NCBI RefSeq assembly: GCF_032970905.1
Contig: NZ_JAWJZA010000013.1
Direction: 5' to 3' (one strand)
Source: Veillonella absiana
GTDB taxonomy: Bacteria; Bacillota; Negativicutes; Veillonellales; Veillonellaceae
DNA length: 64,000 nucleotides
A model generated the notes under the pieces. The model was not told the origin of the DNA and did not search any database. It saw only the letters and a list, made by a program, of their open reading frames with translations. A program made the translations under genes and the position numbers. Of this stretch, positions 9,472-18,368 are shown piece by piece (within the stretch, counting starts at the first letter, position 1; every line of letters starts with the position of its first letter).

Positions 9472-10713
9472 ATGACATTAGAAGAAATACGTGAACAGGC
9501 CTTAGCCTTGGCAGAGCCACAATTTAAGAAATTTGAACCTATCGCCTTGGCCAATACGAAAAAGGTATTGCAAGCATTTAAGGCATGCCAAGTGTCTGAT
9601 TACCATTTCAATGGTTCCTCTGGGTATGGTTATAACGATAGCGGGCGTGAAAAATTGGACGAAGTATTCGCCCATGTATTTAAGGGGGAAAAAGCACTTA
9701 TTCGTGCACATTTCGTATCTGGTACACACGCATTGGCCACTACGTTAATGGCACTATTAGGTAATGGCAAGGACGGCAATGAATTTGTCTATGCTGTTGG
9801 GGCGCCATACGATACGATGCAATCTGTTATCGGTTCCACTCGTGAGGTTCGCGGATCCTTGATTGAAAAAGGCTTCATCTATCACGAGGTACCATTGGTA
9901 GATAGCACATACGATTTAGAGGGCATTGTGGACGCGGTCAATGAAAATACACGCGTCGTTGTAATCCAACGTTCCCGTGGTTACAGCACTCGTGAACCAT
10001 TATCTATCGCCGATATTCGTACAATTTGCGACGTGGTGAAAGCTAAAAATCCTAACACCATTTGCTTTGTAGATAACTGTTATGGTGAATTTACAGAATT
10101 AGAGGAACCATTAGAAGGCGGTGCCGATATTATGGCTGGCTCCTTGATTAAAAATGCTGGCGGTGGCATTGCCCCAACAGGTGGGTATGTAGTTGGTCGT
10201 GAAGATCTCGTTGAGGACGTAGCGTACCAATTAACTGCACCAGGTCTCGGTAATCACATGGGTTCCTATGCTCCGGGTTATCGTTTGTTCTTCCAAGGTT
10301 TATTCCTAGCACCACATGTAGTGTTACAAGCCTTAAAGGGGGCTGTATACACCGCAGCAGTAGGTCAATTATTGGGCTATGAAGTATTCCCCAATGTGGA
10401 TGCAGAACGCTTTGATTTAATTCAAGCCATTAATTTGCATAATGCAGACGAAATGGAACAATTCTGCCGTGGCATGCAAGCCTATTCTCCAGTAGATGCG
10501 CATGTACGTCCTGTACCTGGCGATATGCCTGGTTATGAAGATCAAATCATCATGGCTGGTGGTACCTTTGTACAAGGTTCCAGTATTGAATTGAGTGCCG
10601 ATGGTCCAGTCCGCCCGCCATATACAATCTTTATGCAAGGCGGTTTAGTATTCGAACATTCTATGCTAGGTATTCTTGGCGCTGCTGAAGAAATTTTGGC
10701 GAATAGAAAGTAG
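9472..10713 (+). CDS. PLP-dependent methionine gamma-lyase-like protein (aluminium-resistance family)
   Basis: This 413-residue fold-type I PLP enzyme belongs to the family annotated as cystathionine beta-lyase-like aluminium-resistance protein (COG4100 type). The likely PLP-lysine segment is AGSLIKNAGGGIAPTGGYVVG. Upstream, NTICFVDNCYGEFTE supplies the cofactor-ring Asp, and RAHFVSGTHA forms the phosphate-binding region. Family members usually sit beside miaA and hfq or glnR in Firmicutes, as here with miaA. The physiological substrate is not established, and the aluminium link comes from old phenotypic work, so I do not assign a reaction. A TAGGAATGT ribosome site precedes the ATG by a short spacer. 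Confidence 0.8.
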   Translation: MTLEEIREQALALAEPQFKKFEPIALANTKKVLQAFKACQVSDYHFNGSSGYGYNDSGREKLDEVFAHVFKGEKALIRAHFVSGTHALATTLMALLGNGKDGNEFVYAVGAPYDTMQSVIGSTREVRGSLIEKGFIYHEVPLVDSTYDLEGIVDAVNENTRVVVIQRSRGYSTREPLSIADIRTICDVVKAKNPNTICFVDNCYGEFTELEEPLEGGADIMAGSLIKNAGGGIAPTGGYVVGREDLVEDVAYQLTAPGLGNHMGSYAPGYRLFFQGLFLAPHVVLQALKGAVYTAAVGQLLGYEVFPNVDAERFDLIQAINLHNADEMEQFCRGMQAYSPVDAHVRPVPGDMPGYEDQIIMAGGTFVQGSSIELSADGPVRPPYTIFMQGGLVFEHSMLGILGAAEEILANRK

Positions 10714-10788
10714 TATTTCGAAAATTTTCAAAATACCTATTCAACTAGTGGTGTAATAGGATATAATATAAGTTGGTTTATTGCACAG

Positions 10789-10898
10789 TCAGACTTTTAC
10801 TCTGATATGATGTAGTTTTTTTATACTCATTCGGACTTTCACTCTGTTTTGATGTATTAGTAACGTACATATTCAGACTTTCACTCTGTTTTAATGTA
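10789..10898 (+). repeat. Three direct repeats with a 42-bp period upstream of mnmA
   Basis: A 26-bp core starts at 10789, 10831 and 10873, exactly 42 bp apart. Each core runs TC(A/G)GACTTT(C/T)ACTCTG and ends in ATGTA; copies 2 and 3 differ at only two positions. Each contains the short inverted arms CAGA and TCTG (CGGA in copy 2) around seven bases. The 16-bp stretches between cores are not conserved. A TATAAT at 10762-10767 lies just upstream. The phasing (four helical turns) suggests protein-binding sites, but no known operator matches. Confidence 0.7.
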
Positions 10899-10944
10899 TG
10901 AGTTAGAAGTGGCTAAGTAGTCGTTTCTTTCAGAAGGAGAAAGC

Positions 10945-12006
10945 ATGGAAAAAGTTGTTGCCGTAGCAATGAGTGGTGGCGTAGATAGCTCACTCACTGC
11001 AGCAATGTTGTTAAAGCAAGGTTACAAAGTATTTGGCATTACCTTGTGGTTATGGGTTAGTGGCACGGATTATGATTCTGTTCCATTGGCGGTAACGGAT
11101 GCCAAAAAGATGTGTGATTTCTTAGGGATAGAACATCACGTCATTGACGCACGCGATGTATTCTACGAAAATGTAGTAGATTATTTCGTGAAAGAATACT
11201 CTTATGGTCGTACACCGAATCCTTGTGTATTCTGTAATAAAAACATCAAATTTGATTTGATGTTGGAACGTGCTATTGAATTAGGTGCCACACATATGGT
11301 CACTGGTCACTACGCACAAGTTAACTATAATGAAGAAGCAAAACGTTATGAATTACATAAAGGCACGGATTCTACAAAGGATCAAAGCTATGTTATGTAC
11401 AACATGAACCAACGTATTTTGAGTCATTTGATGTTCCCATTGGGTAACCAATGCAAAACGGAAACGCGCAAAATGGCGGCGGAATACAATTTGCCTGTAG
11501 CTAATAAACCAGATAGCGAAGATATTTGTTTCTTACCAAATGGTAACTACCAAAAATTAATTACCGAGGAAATGGATTCCAAACCAAAACCTGGTAATAT
11601 TGTATTAGAGTCCGGTGAAGTGTTGGGTAAACATAATGGTTTATTCAATTACACCATTGGCCAACGTAAAGGTCTAGGTATCGCCTACAAAACACCATTA
11701 TATGTAATCCGTCTTGACGGTGAACGCAATGAAGTAGTGGTAGGAACTGATGAAGGATTATTCACAAATCGTATGATTTGTAAATTCTATAATCACTTGG
11801 ATGGGGAATTCCCTAAAGAATTACGTGCAGAAGGTAAAATCCGTTATGCTGCCAATCCATCCCCATGTGTAGCACGCATTTTAGCAGACGACACAATGGA
11901 AGTTGTCTTTGAAGAAGCGCAACGTGCTATCACACCAGGCCAATCCGTGGCCTTTTACGACGGTACCCGTTTATTGGGTGGTGCCGTAATCGACAAAGTT
12001 TGTTAG
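10945..12006 (+). CDS. mnmA: tRNA-specific 2-thiouridylase MnmA
   Basis: MnmA thiolates U34 of the Lys, Glu and Gln tRNAs, using sulfur relayed from a cysteine desulfurase and ATP to adenylate the base. The PP-loop is AMSGGVDSS (8-16). NPCVFCNKNIKF carries the catalytic cysteine C97, and DSEDICFLP carries the partner C195 that forms the persulfide/disulfide. The 353-residue length and the C-terminal beta-barrel ending ARILADDTMEVVFEEAQ are typical. AGAAGGAGA lies directly before the ATG. The upstream region carries three phased repeats (10789-10898). Only 10 bases separate it from lepA, so the two are probably cotranscribed. Confidence 0.96.
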   Translation: MEKVVAVAMSGGVDSSLTAAMLLKQGYKVFGITLWLWVSGTDYDSVPLAVTDAKKMCDFLGIEHHVIDARDVFYENVVDYFVKEYSYGRTPNPCVFCNKNIKFDLMLERAIELGATHMVTGHYAQVNYNEEAKRYELHKGTDSTKDQSYVMYNMNQRILSHLMFPLGNQCKTETRKMAAEYNLPVANKPDSEDICFLPNGNYQKLITEEMDSKPKPGNIVLESGEVLGKHNGLFNYTIGQRKGLGIAYKTPLYVIRLDGERNEVVVGTDEGLFTNRMICKFYNHLDGEFPKELRAEGKIRYAANPSPCVARILADDTMEVVFEEAQRAITPGQSVAFYDGTRLLGGAVIDKVC

Positions 12007-12016
12007 TGAGGTAATT

Positions 12017-13816
12017 ATGTCAACAGAACGTATTCGCAATTTTTGTATCATTGCTCATATCGACCATGGTAAATCAACAATTGCAGACCGATTAATTGAA
12101 TATACTGGAACGCTTCAAAAACGTGAGATGGAGGCCCAAGTATTGGACTCCATGGATTTAGAGCGGGAACGTGGTATCACCATCAAGGCACAATCCGTGC
12201 GCATTTTGCACACAGCTAAGGATGGGGAACAATACACATTAAATTTAATTGATACTCCAGGTCATGTTGACTTTAGTTACGAAGTATCTCGTTCTTTGGC
12301 TGCTTGTGAAGGCGCTTTGCTCGTTGTCGATGCAGCCCAAGGCGTAGAGGCACAAACTTTGGCCAATGTATATTTGGCATTAGAACATGATTTGGAAATC
12401 ATTCCTGTCATCAATAAAATTGATTTGCCATCTGCAGATCCTGAACGCGTGAAAAAGGAAATCGAAGATATCATCGGATTAGATGCATCTGAAGCAGTTC
12501 TTTGTAGCGCTAAATCTGGTATTGGTATCCCTGAAATTTTAGAGGCTATTGTTGAAAAAATTCCAGCACCACCAGATAAATCTGCTGAACCAACACGTGC
12601 TCTTATTTTTGACTCTCGTTTTGACTCTTACAAGGGTGCTATTGCCTACGTTCGTGTAAAGGAAGGTTCTTTGAAAGTAAAAGATACCATTCGCATGATG
12701 CACGATAGCAAGGATTTTGAGGTCACAGAGCTAGGTGTATTTACACCAAATCTCGTGCCTGTAAGAGAATTGCCATGTGGCTCTGTAGGTTGTATTGCGG
12801 CGAGTATCAAAAACGTACGCGATTGTCACGTAGGTGATACTGTAACATTAGCGGAACGCCCTGCAGCGGAACCATTGCCTGGTTATCGCAAGGCTGTATC
12901 CATGGTATATTGCGGTTTGTATCCAACAGAATCTAAGGATTATGAAAATCTACGGGATGCGTTAGAAAAATTAAACCTTAACGATGCTGCTCTTGAATAC
13001 GAACCAGAAACATCGTTGGCGTTGGGATTTGGTTTCCGTTGTGGTTTCCTTGGTCTATTGCACATGGATGTTATCCAAGAACGTTTGGAACGGGAATACA
13101 ATTTAACATTGATTACGACGGCACCATCTGTAAACTATAAGGTTTTCAAAACAAATGGCGAAATGCTAGAGGTCGATAATCCTGCTAAATTACCACCACC
13201 AACAGAAATCGAACACATTGAGGAACCATATGTGAAAGCTACGACTATCGTACCGAAAGACTATGTAGGTACTATTATGGAACTTTCACAAGATAAACGT
13301 GGGGAATACCAACACATGGAATACCTCGACGAAACTCGTGTATCCGTGATTTATCATTTACCATTGAGCGAAATCATTTACGATTATTTCGATAAATTGA
13401 AATCTGCTACAAAAGGCTATGCATCCCTTGATTATGAACTCATCGGATACCAAACGTCCCCAATGGTAAAAATGGATATCTTGTTAAATGGCGAACCAGT
13501 GGATGCGTTGTCCATCATCGTTCATAAGGATCGCGCTGCTATGCGTGGTCGAGCACTAGCTGAAAAATTGAAAGAACTCATTCCTCGTCAGATGTTTGAA
13601 ATTCCAATTCAAGCTGCAGTAGGTACGAAAATCGTAGCTCGTGAAACGGTAAAAGCATGGCGTAAAGACGTATTAGCCAAATGTTACGGTGGTGACATCA
13701 GCCGTAAACGTAAACTTCTAGAAAAACAAAAAGAAGGTAAAAAACGTATGAAAGCCGTTGGTAGCGTTGAAATTCCACAAGAAGCATTCATGGCTATCTT
13801 GAAGGTTGAAGACTAA
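12017..13816 (+). CDS. lepA: Elongation factor 4 (LepA) GTPase
   Basis: LepA is a ribosome-associated translational GTPase linked to back-translocation and 30S maturation. The 599-residue protein shows G1 IAHIDHGKST, the switch residues GITIKAQS, G3 DTPGHVDF and G4 NKIDLPSA. It continues with the LepA-specific C-terminal domain ending in KKRMKAVGSVEIPQEAF. All domains expected of EF4 are present and the length is standard. It follows mnmA after 10 bases and ends directly against hemW: the TAA at 13814-13816 is followed at once by the hemW ATG at 13817. The lepA-hemW order is conserved in many Firmicutes. Confidence 0.98.
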   Translation: MSTERIRNFCIIAHIDHGKSTIADRLIEYTGTLQKREMEAQVLDSMDLERERGITIKAQSVRILHTAKDGEQYTLNLIDTPGHVDFSYEVSRSLAACEGALLVVDAAQGVEAQTLANVYLALEHDLEIIPVINKIDLPSADPERVKKEIEDIIGLDASEAVLCSAKSGIGIPEILEAIVEKIPAPPDKSAEPTRALIFDSRFDSYKGAIAYVRVKEGSLKVKDTIRMMHDSKDFEVTELGVFTPNLVPVRELPCGSVGCIAASIKNVRDCHVGDTVTLAERPAAEPLPGYRKAVSMVYCGLYPTESKDYENLRDALEKLNLNDAALEYEPETSLALGFGFRCGFLGLLHMDVIQERLEREYNLTLITTAPSVNYKVFKTNGEMLEVDNPAKLPPPTEIEHIEEPYVKATTIVPKDYVGTIMELSQDKRGEYQHMEYLDETRVSVIYHLPLSEIIYDYFDKLKSATKGYASLDYELIGYQTSPMVKMDILLNGEPVDALSIIVHKDRAAMRGRALAEKLKELIPRQMFEIPIQAAVGTKIVARETVKAWRKDVLAKCYGGDISRKRKLLEKQKEGKKRMKAVGSVEIPQEAFMAILKVED

Positions 13817-14986
13817 ATGACAACAAATCAAACAGCACAAACTCGGGATATGGGGATTTATCTTCATATCCCGTTTTGTAAACAAAAATGTATATACTGT
13901 GATTTTCCTGCCTATCAGGGACTCACGGCGTATTACGATGATTATGTAGAGGCCCTTATCAAGGAAATCGATCTTTGGTGCGCACAGCAACCAGAGTCCA
14001 CCACATGCCCGGTGGATACGATTTATTTTGGTGGAGGCACCCCAACAGAATTATCTAATTCACACATCGAACTTATTATGGAGCGATTGGCTCATCATTT
14101 TACATTCAAACCCAATGTGCAAATCTCTATTGAAGCAAATCCAGGCGAAACAACACATGCCCAGTTGTCTGGACTGCACAATATGGGATTTAATCGAATA
14201 AGTTTTGGTGTGCAAACCTTTGATGATGAGGCGTTGCGATTTTTACATCGTAGCCACACTTCTCGTGAGGCGATAGAACAAATTACAGAGGCCTACGATA
14301 TAGGTTTTACTGATATTAATCTTGATTTGATTTATGCATTGCCTAATCAAACCATTGAAGATATCGAGCGCAATCTCGCCATTGTTAATACATTGCCAAT
14401 CAACCATATTTCTACCTATGGATTGCAGGTAGAGGAAGGAACGTATTTAGAACATCTAGTTCGTCGTGAATCTCTTTCGCTGCCAGATGAGGATATTGAA
14501 GATGACATGTATGATGCCATGATGGATGGTATTGAGGCTTTAGGCTTTGAACGTTATGAAATATCTAATTTTGCTAAACATGAGGCCTACAGTCGACATA
14601 ACTTGCGATATTGGCAATACAAGGATTACCTTGGATTTGGCGCTGGTGCCCATTCCTTCTATAATGGTATTCGTCGTGGCAATAATCGTTACGTAGTACC
14701 TTATTTGCAAATGCTAGGTCGTGATGTACTGCCCGCAATGGAACGCGACCCCATTTCTACTGAACGAGCCCAAGAGGATTATTGCTTCCTCGCATTGCGT
14801 ACAAAAGGGGGTATCAATGAACAACATTTCTTCGATGCCTTTGGCGTACATCTCATGGATGAGTTCGGTACGATTATTGATTCCTTGGTGAAAGATAATT
14901 TGCTCATTTCAGATAATGGTTCCTATAGATTGAACTCGGTGGGGGCCAAACATGGGAACTATGTGTTCTCGCAGTTTTTGAGATAA
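13817..14986 (+). CDS. hemW: Radical SAM haem chaperone HemW
   Basis: HemW-type proteins were long annotated as anaerobic coproporphyrinogen III oxidase, but the short lepA-linked form is now regarded as a haem-binding chaperone. The radical SAM cluster motif is HIPFCKQKCIYCDF with C21, C25 and C28. YFGGGTPTEL and ISIEANPGE are SAM-binding segments, and the C-terminal HemN domain follows. Length (389) fits HemW rather than the longer HemN oxidase. It abuts lepA with no gap, so it depends on lepA transcription. In many relatives hrcA comes next; here the arsenic genes and a reductase intervene. Confidence 0.93.
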   Translation: MTTNQTAQTRDMGIYLHIPFCKQKCIYCDFPAYQGLTAYYDDYVEALIKEIDLWCAQQPESTTCPVDTIYFGGGTPTELSNSHIELIMERLAHHFTFKPNVQISIEANPGETTHAQLSGLHNMGFNRISFGVQTFDDEALRFLHRSHTSREAIEQITEAYDIGFTDINLDLIYALPNQTIEDIERNLAIVNTLPINHISTYGLQVEEGTYLEHLVRRESLSLPDEDIEDDMYDAMMDGIEALGFERYEISNFAKHEAYSRHNLRYWQYKDYLGFGAGAHSFYNGIRRGNNRYVVPYLQMLGRDVLPAMERDPISTERAQEDYCFLALRTKGGINEQHFFDAFGVHLMDEFGTIIDSLVKDNLLISDNGSYRLNSVGAKHGNYVFSQFLR

Positions 14987-15050
14987 AGCATAGATTAAAT
15001 TTTGATGATTATAATTGGCACATATCTTGTTATTTAAAGTAGTGTTGAAA

Positions 15051-15100
15051 TTGACAGATATTTATACGTTGGTTATAATACATATAGATAGATATCAATG
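15051..15100 (+). promoter_or_regulatory. arsR promoter with ArsR-type operator
   Basis: TTGACA (15051-15056) and TATAAT (15074-15079) are separated by 17 bases, a consensus housekeeping promoter. Immediately downstream, ATATAGATAGATATCAATG (15082-15100) is an imperfect inverted repeat (ATAGAT and ATCAAT arms, 4-base spacer). A near copy lies exactly 400 bp on. The position near +1 fits ArsR repression relieved by arsenite. Confidence 0.75.
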
Positions 15101-15128
15101 TTTTGGAGCTGAAGTTTTGGAGCTGAAT

Positions 15129-15428
15129 ATGAATAAGAATTATGAAATACATTCAGGAAAATTAAAAGCATTATCTGATACTAACAGACTTATGATAATT
15201 GATATGTTATCATGCGGAGAATTGTGTGCTTGCGAAATACTTGAAAAGTTCAATATCACGCAACCAACCTTATCACATCATATGAAAATCTTATGTGAAT
15301 GTGGTTTAGTTTTAAGTAGAAAAGATGGAAAGAACAATTTTTATCGTTTGAATGAGTTAGAAATTAAAGGGTTTAAAGCTTTCCTAAGTGATCTATTTCA
15401 AGATAGTGATGATTGTATTTGTAAGTAA
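15129..15428 (+). CDS. arsR: ArsR-family metalloregulatory repressor
   Basis: A 99-residue winged-helix SmtB/ArsR-family repressor that leaves DNA when As(III) or Sb(III) binds. The metal-site motif is ELCACEIL at the start of a DNA-binding helix, equivalent to the ELCVCDL of classical ArsR. The recognition helix reads ITQPTLSHHMKIL. Two further cysteines at the end (DDCICK) might add thiol ligands. I chose ATG 15129 because GGAG lies 6 bases upstream; a 38-residue extension to 15015 would run through the promoter and operator. It heads the arsenic genes, whose base composition is visibly more AT-rich than hemW or hrcA. Confidence 0.9.
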   Translation: MNKNYEIHSGKLKALSDTNRLMIIDMLSCGELCACEILEKFNITQPTLSHHMKILCECGLVLSRKDGKNNFYRLNELEIKGFKAFLSDLFQDSDDCICK

Positions 15429-15440
15429 ATATGTAAAAAT

Positions 15441-15472
15441 ATAATGTATATTGGTTTATACATTATATTTTT
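15441..15472 (+). terminator. Hairpin after arsR
   Basis: ATAATGTATA pairs with TATACATTAT (10 bp, 6-base loop), then ATTTTTTA. The stem is almost all A-T, so termination may be partial; it could reduce arsC-arsD-arsA expression relative to arsR. Confidence 0.5.
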
Positions 15473-15481
15473 TAGCATGAT

Positions 15482-15500
15482 ATATAGATGGATATCTATG
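15482..15500 (+). promoter_or_regulatory. Second ArsR-type operator, upstream of arsC
   Basis: ATATAGATGGATATCTATG matches the arsR operator at 17 of 19 positions. It contains perfect 6-bp arms ATAGAT and ATCTAT around GGAT. It suggests that arsC-arsD-arsA have their own ArsR-controlled promoter, although clear -35 and -10 boxes are not obvious here. Confidence 0.6.
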
Positions 15501-15593
15501 TGAGTTTCATTATCAAACTCTATAAGCTATTAAAAAAATTTTCTTAATTTTCTTTAAAACAATTTAATAATCCACTAAAGGGGGGGGATGTTT

Positions 15594-15998
15594 ATGAAAC
15601 CTAAAGTTGCTTTTATATGTGTTCATAACTCATGTAGAAGTCAAATAGCAGAAGCTTTAGGAACATTATTTGCATCAGATACTTTTGAAAGCTATTCAGC
15701 TGGAACTGAGCAAGTTCCATTTATTAATCCAGACGCTATCAAAACTGTATTGGAGGTATATCAATATGATATGACCAATCAATATTCTAAAACATTAGAT
15801 AAGATTCCTGATGTAGATATTGTGATTACAATGGGATGTAATGTTATTTGTCCATTTTTACCATGTCGTTATCGTGAGGATTGGGGAATCGAAGATCCTA
15901 CTGGAAAAAGCGCTATTGATTTTATTGATACAGCTAATATAATTTATAAAAAAATATTAGATCTTAAGTTTCGCATTGAGACAGGAATAATAACTTAA
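15594..15998 (+). CDS. arsC: Arsenate reductase, low-molecular-weight phosphatase fold
   Basis: This 134-residue protein reduces arsenate to arsenite via a cysteine relay, probably regenerated by thioredoxin. The P-loop CVHNSCRS (C9 to R15, CX5R) is the phosphatase-type active site. ITMGCNVICPFLPC supplies the partner cysteines equivalent to C82 and C89 of plasmid pI258 ArsC. The acid loop is EDWGIEDPTGKS. The ATG at 15594 is preferred over 15588 because the GGGGGGG ribosome site ends at 15587. It lies downstream of a second ArsR-type operator. Without an arsenite exporter its product would accumulate, so a partner must be encoded elsewhere. Confidence 0.88.
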   Translation: MKPKVAFICVHNSCRSQIAEALGTLFASDTFESYSAGTEQVPFINPDAIKTVLEVYQYDMTNQYSKTLDKIPDVDIVITMGCNVICPFLPCRYREDWGIEDPTGKSAIDFIDTANIIYKKILDLKFRIETGIIT

Positions 15999-16101
15999 AG
16001 TGAAAAGTATGATGGTTATAAATTCTTATCTATAGATGAAGTCTATTTAGTAACATAATATATTTGCCTATTTAAATTTTATTAAGCAAGGAGATGTTAA
16101 T

Positions 16102-16506
16102 ATGAAAAAAATGACTATTTTTGAACCAGCCTTATGTTGTGAAACTGGTGTATGCGGTGTTAGTATTGATTCAGAGTTATTGAGAATTTCAACTATATTA
16201 AATTCACTAAAAAAACATAATGTAATAGTTGATCGCTTTAATTTAAATGTTGCGCCTATAAAATTTATTAACAATAAAACAATTAATGACTATATAAATG
16301 TGCATGGTGCTGATGGATTACCTGTCGTATTAATTGATGATGTAATTAGTATTACTGGTAGATATCCTACCAATGAGGAGTTTGTTTCTTTATTATCTAT
16401 CCCCTCAGATTTGTTATATAATTGTGAGAATATCAATCCAAATGAGTGTAACTGTGCAGATAACGTAGAAAATACCTCTTGTTGTGGAAATGATGAATCT
16501 TGTTAA
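16102..16506 (+). CDS. arsD: ArsD arsenic metallochaperone
   Basis: ArsD carries As(III) or Sb(III) to the ArsA ATPase and is a weak repressor in some operons. The 134-residue protein has C12, C13 and C18 in FEPALCCETGVCG, exactly the triad needed for chaperone activity. The C-terminal tail (NECNCADNVENTSCCGNDESC region) is unusually cysteine-rich with seven cysteines, including the vicinal pair seen in some ArsD proteins. A well-placed AAGGAG precedes the ATG. It is 12 bases upstream of arsA, its functional partner. The 103-bp gap between arsC and arsD shows no gene. Confidence 0.9.
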   Translation: MKKMTIFEPALCCETGVCGVSIDSELLRISTILNSLKKHNVIVDRFNLNVAPIKFINNKTINDYINVHGADGLPVVLIDDVISITGRYPTNEEFVSLLSIPSDLLYNCENINPNECNCADNVENTSCCGNDESC

Positions 16507-16518
16507 AGGAGATAGCAT

Positions 16519-18255
16519 ATGAAACTCTTTAATACACAAAGTATAAATGTAACAAAATATCTTTTTTTTACAGGTAAAGGTGGTGTTGGTAAAACATCGA
16601 CTGCTTGTGCAACAGCAGTAGCATTAGCCGATGGAGGGAAAAAAGTATTATTAATTAGTACAGATCCAGCATCAAACTTACAAGATGTATTTGCTACTGA
16701 ACTAAGCAGCAAAGGGACACCTATAGACGAGGTAAAAGGTCTTGTGGTTGCAAATTTAGACCCTATTAGAGCAGCTTACGAGTATAAAGAAAGTGTTATT
16801 GCACCTTTTAGAGGTAAATTACCAGATTCTATTATCACAAATATGGAAGAACAGTTATCGGGTTCTTGTACAGTGGAAATTGCTGCTTTTAATGAGTTTT
16901 CTAATTTTATTACCAATAAAACTATTGCTGAAGAATACGACCATATAATTTTTGATACAGCACCTACAGGTCACACATTAAGAATGCTTCAACTCCCGTC
17001 TGCTTGGAGTAATTTTATTAGTGAAAATACACACGGAGCATCTTGTCTTGGTCAGTTAGCAGGTCTAGAAGATAAAAAAGATATGTATAAAAAGGCTGTA
17101 GAAACTTTAGCGGATGATAGACAAACAACCTTAATATTGGTATCTAGACCAGATGTAGCACCACTGAAAGAAGCAGAAAGAGCTTCCCAAGAATTATTCA
17201 ATATAGGTATTAAAAATCAGCTATTAATAATCAATGGTGTTATGGACACATATGATGATAGTGTTTCAAAACACTTATATGATAAGCAACATACAGCTTT
17301 ATCAAATATAGCGATATCTTTATCAGAATTACAAAAATATTATATTCCTTTAAGAGCTTATAATATTACGGGAATTACTAATGTAAGAGCCTTGCTTAAA
17401 GAGGATCATTATATTGCTAATAAAGAACAGCTTCATGATACAAATATAATAAGGCTACAAGCGATTATAGATAGACTTTTTACAGAAAATAAAAGAGTAA
17501 TTTTTACAATGGGGAAAGGTGGTGTCGGCAAAACAACAATTGCAGCAGCGATAGCATTAGGGCTTTCAGATAAAGGTAAAGAAGTTCATTTAGCAACAAC
17601 TGACCCAGCGGCACATTTAAAATTTGTTCTAGATGAAAATAGCCATATAACAATGAGTTATATTGATGAAGAAAAAGAGTTAAAGAAGTATCAAGAAGCT
17701 GTTATAAATAAAGCACGAGATACGATGTCCGAGGAAGATATTGCATATGTTACAGAAGATCTTCGTTCACCTTGTACACAAGAAATAGCCGTTTTTAGAG
17801 CATTTGCTGAAATTGTTGATAAAGCGGATGAACAAATTGTTGTAATTGATACAGCTCCTACAGGTCATACATTGTTATTATTAGATGCTACCCAAAGTTA
17901 TCATAAGGAAATAGCACGTTCACAAGGTGAAGTACCTGTAAGTGTCAAAAAATTATTACCAAGGTTACGTAATAATAAAGAAACTGAAGTTATCATCGTA
18001 ACGTTAGCAGAAGCAACACCTGTATATGAGGCTACTCGTCTTGAGGAGGACCTTAAGCGCGCAGGCATTCCATGTAATTGGTGGGTAATTAATTCGTCTC
18101 TTTACCTATCTGGAACTACAAATAAGTTATTACTGGCTAAAGCTAGTAATGAGATAAACTGGATAAATAAGATAGATGAACACACTAATCATCATTATGC
18201 ATTAATTGGATGGAATGAAAACAATGTTAAAGGTGATAATTTAAGAAATCTATAA
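16519..18255 (+). CDS. arsA: Arsenite-stimulated ATPase ArsA
   Basis: ArsA is the cytosolic ATPase that energises arsenite extrusion through ArsB. The 578-residue protein is the full two-half type. It has Walker A GKGGVGKTS (19-27) and GKGGVGKTT (332-340), with DTAPTGHT in both halves. The three metal-binding cysteines match the known set (C113, C172, C422 in plasmid R773) as C117, C176 and C419. It takes As(III) from ArsD, encoded just upstream. Normally an arsB or acr3 permease accompanies it; none is present here. Codon use (many AGA, ATA) and AT content differ from the core genes, which supports horizontal acquisition. Confidence 0.94.
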   Translation: MKLFNTQSINVTKYLFFTGKGGVGKTSTACATAVALADGGKKVLLISTDPASNLQDVFATELSSKGTPIDEVKGLVVANLDPIRAAYEYKESVIAPFRGKLPDSIITNMEEQLSGSCTVEIAAFNEFSNFITNKTIAEEYDHIIFDTAPTGHTLRMLQLPSAWSNFISENTHGASCLGQLAGLEDKKDMYKKAVETLADDRQTTLILVSRPDVAPLKEAERASQELFNIGIKNQLLIINGVMDTYDDSVSKHLYDKQHTALSNIAISLSELQKYYIPLRAYNITGITNVRALLKEDHYIANKEQLHDTNIIRLQAIIDRLFTENKRVIFTMGKGGVGKTTIAAAIALGLSDKGKEVHLATTDPAAHLKFVLDENSHITMSYIDEEKELKKYQEAVINKARDTMSEEDIAYVTEDLRSPCTQEIAVFRAFAEIVDKADEQIVVIDTAPTGHTLLLLDATQSYHKEIARSQGEVPVSVKKLLPRLRNNKETEVIIVTLAEATPVYEATRLEEDLKRAGIPCNWWVINSSLYLSGTTNKLLLAKASNEINWINKIDEHTNHHYALIGWNENNVKGDNLRNL

Positions 18256-18368
18256 TATGAGATGAGTACCTGTAAATTTAATCATAGCTAAACTAGAAAA
18301 ATTTTGATATAGTACTACTGGATGATGATGAATACATGCAAGCATAGTCTTAAAAATAGGAGAGAAAT

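Noticed and set aside
10789..10898. CRISPR-like array
   Set aside because: Only three degenerate copies with 16-bp gaps, no cas genes, and no spacer-like lengths; treated as direct repeats.
15998..16101. Missing arsB or acr3 remnant between arsC and arsD
   Set aside because: Only 103 bp with no hydrophobic coding stretch in any frame.
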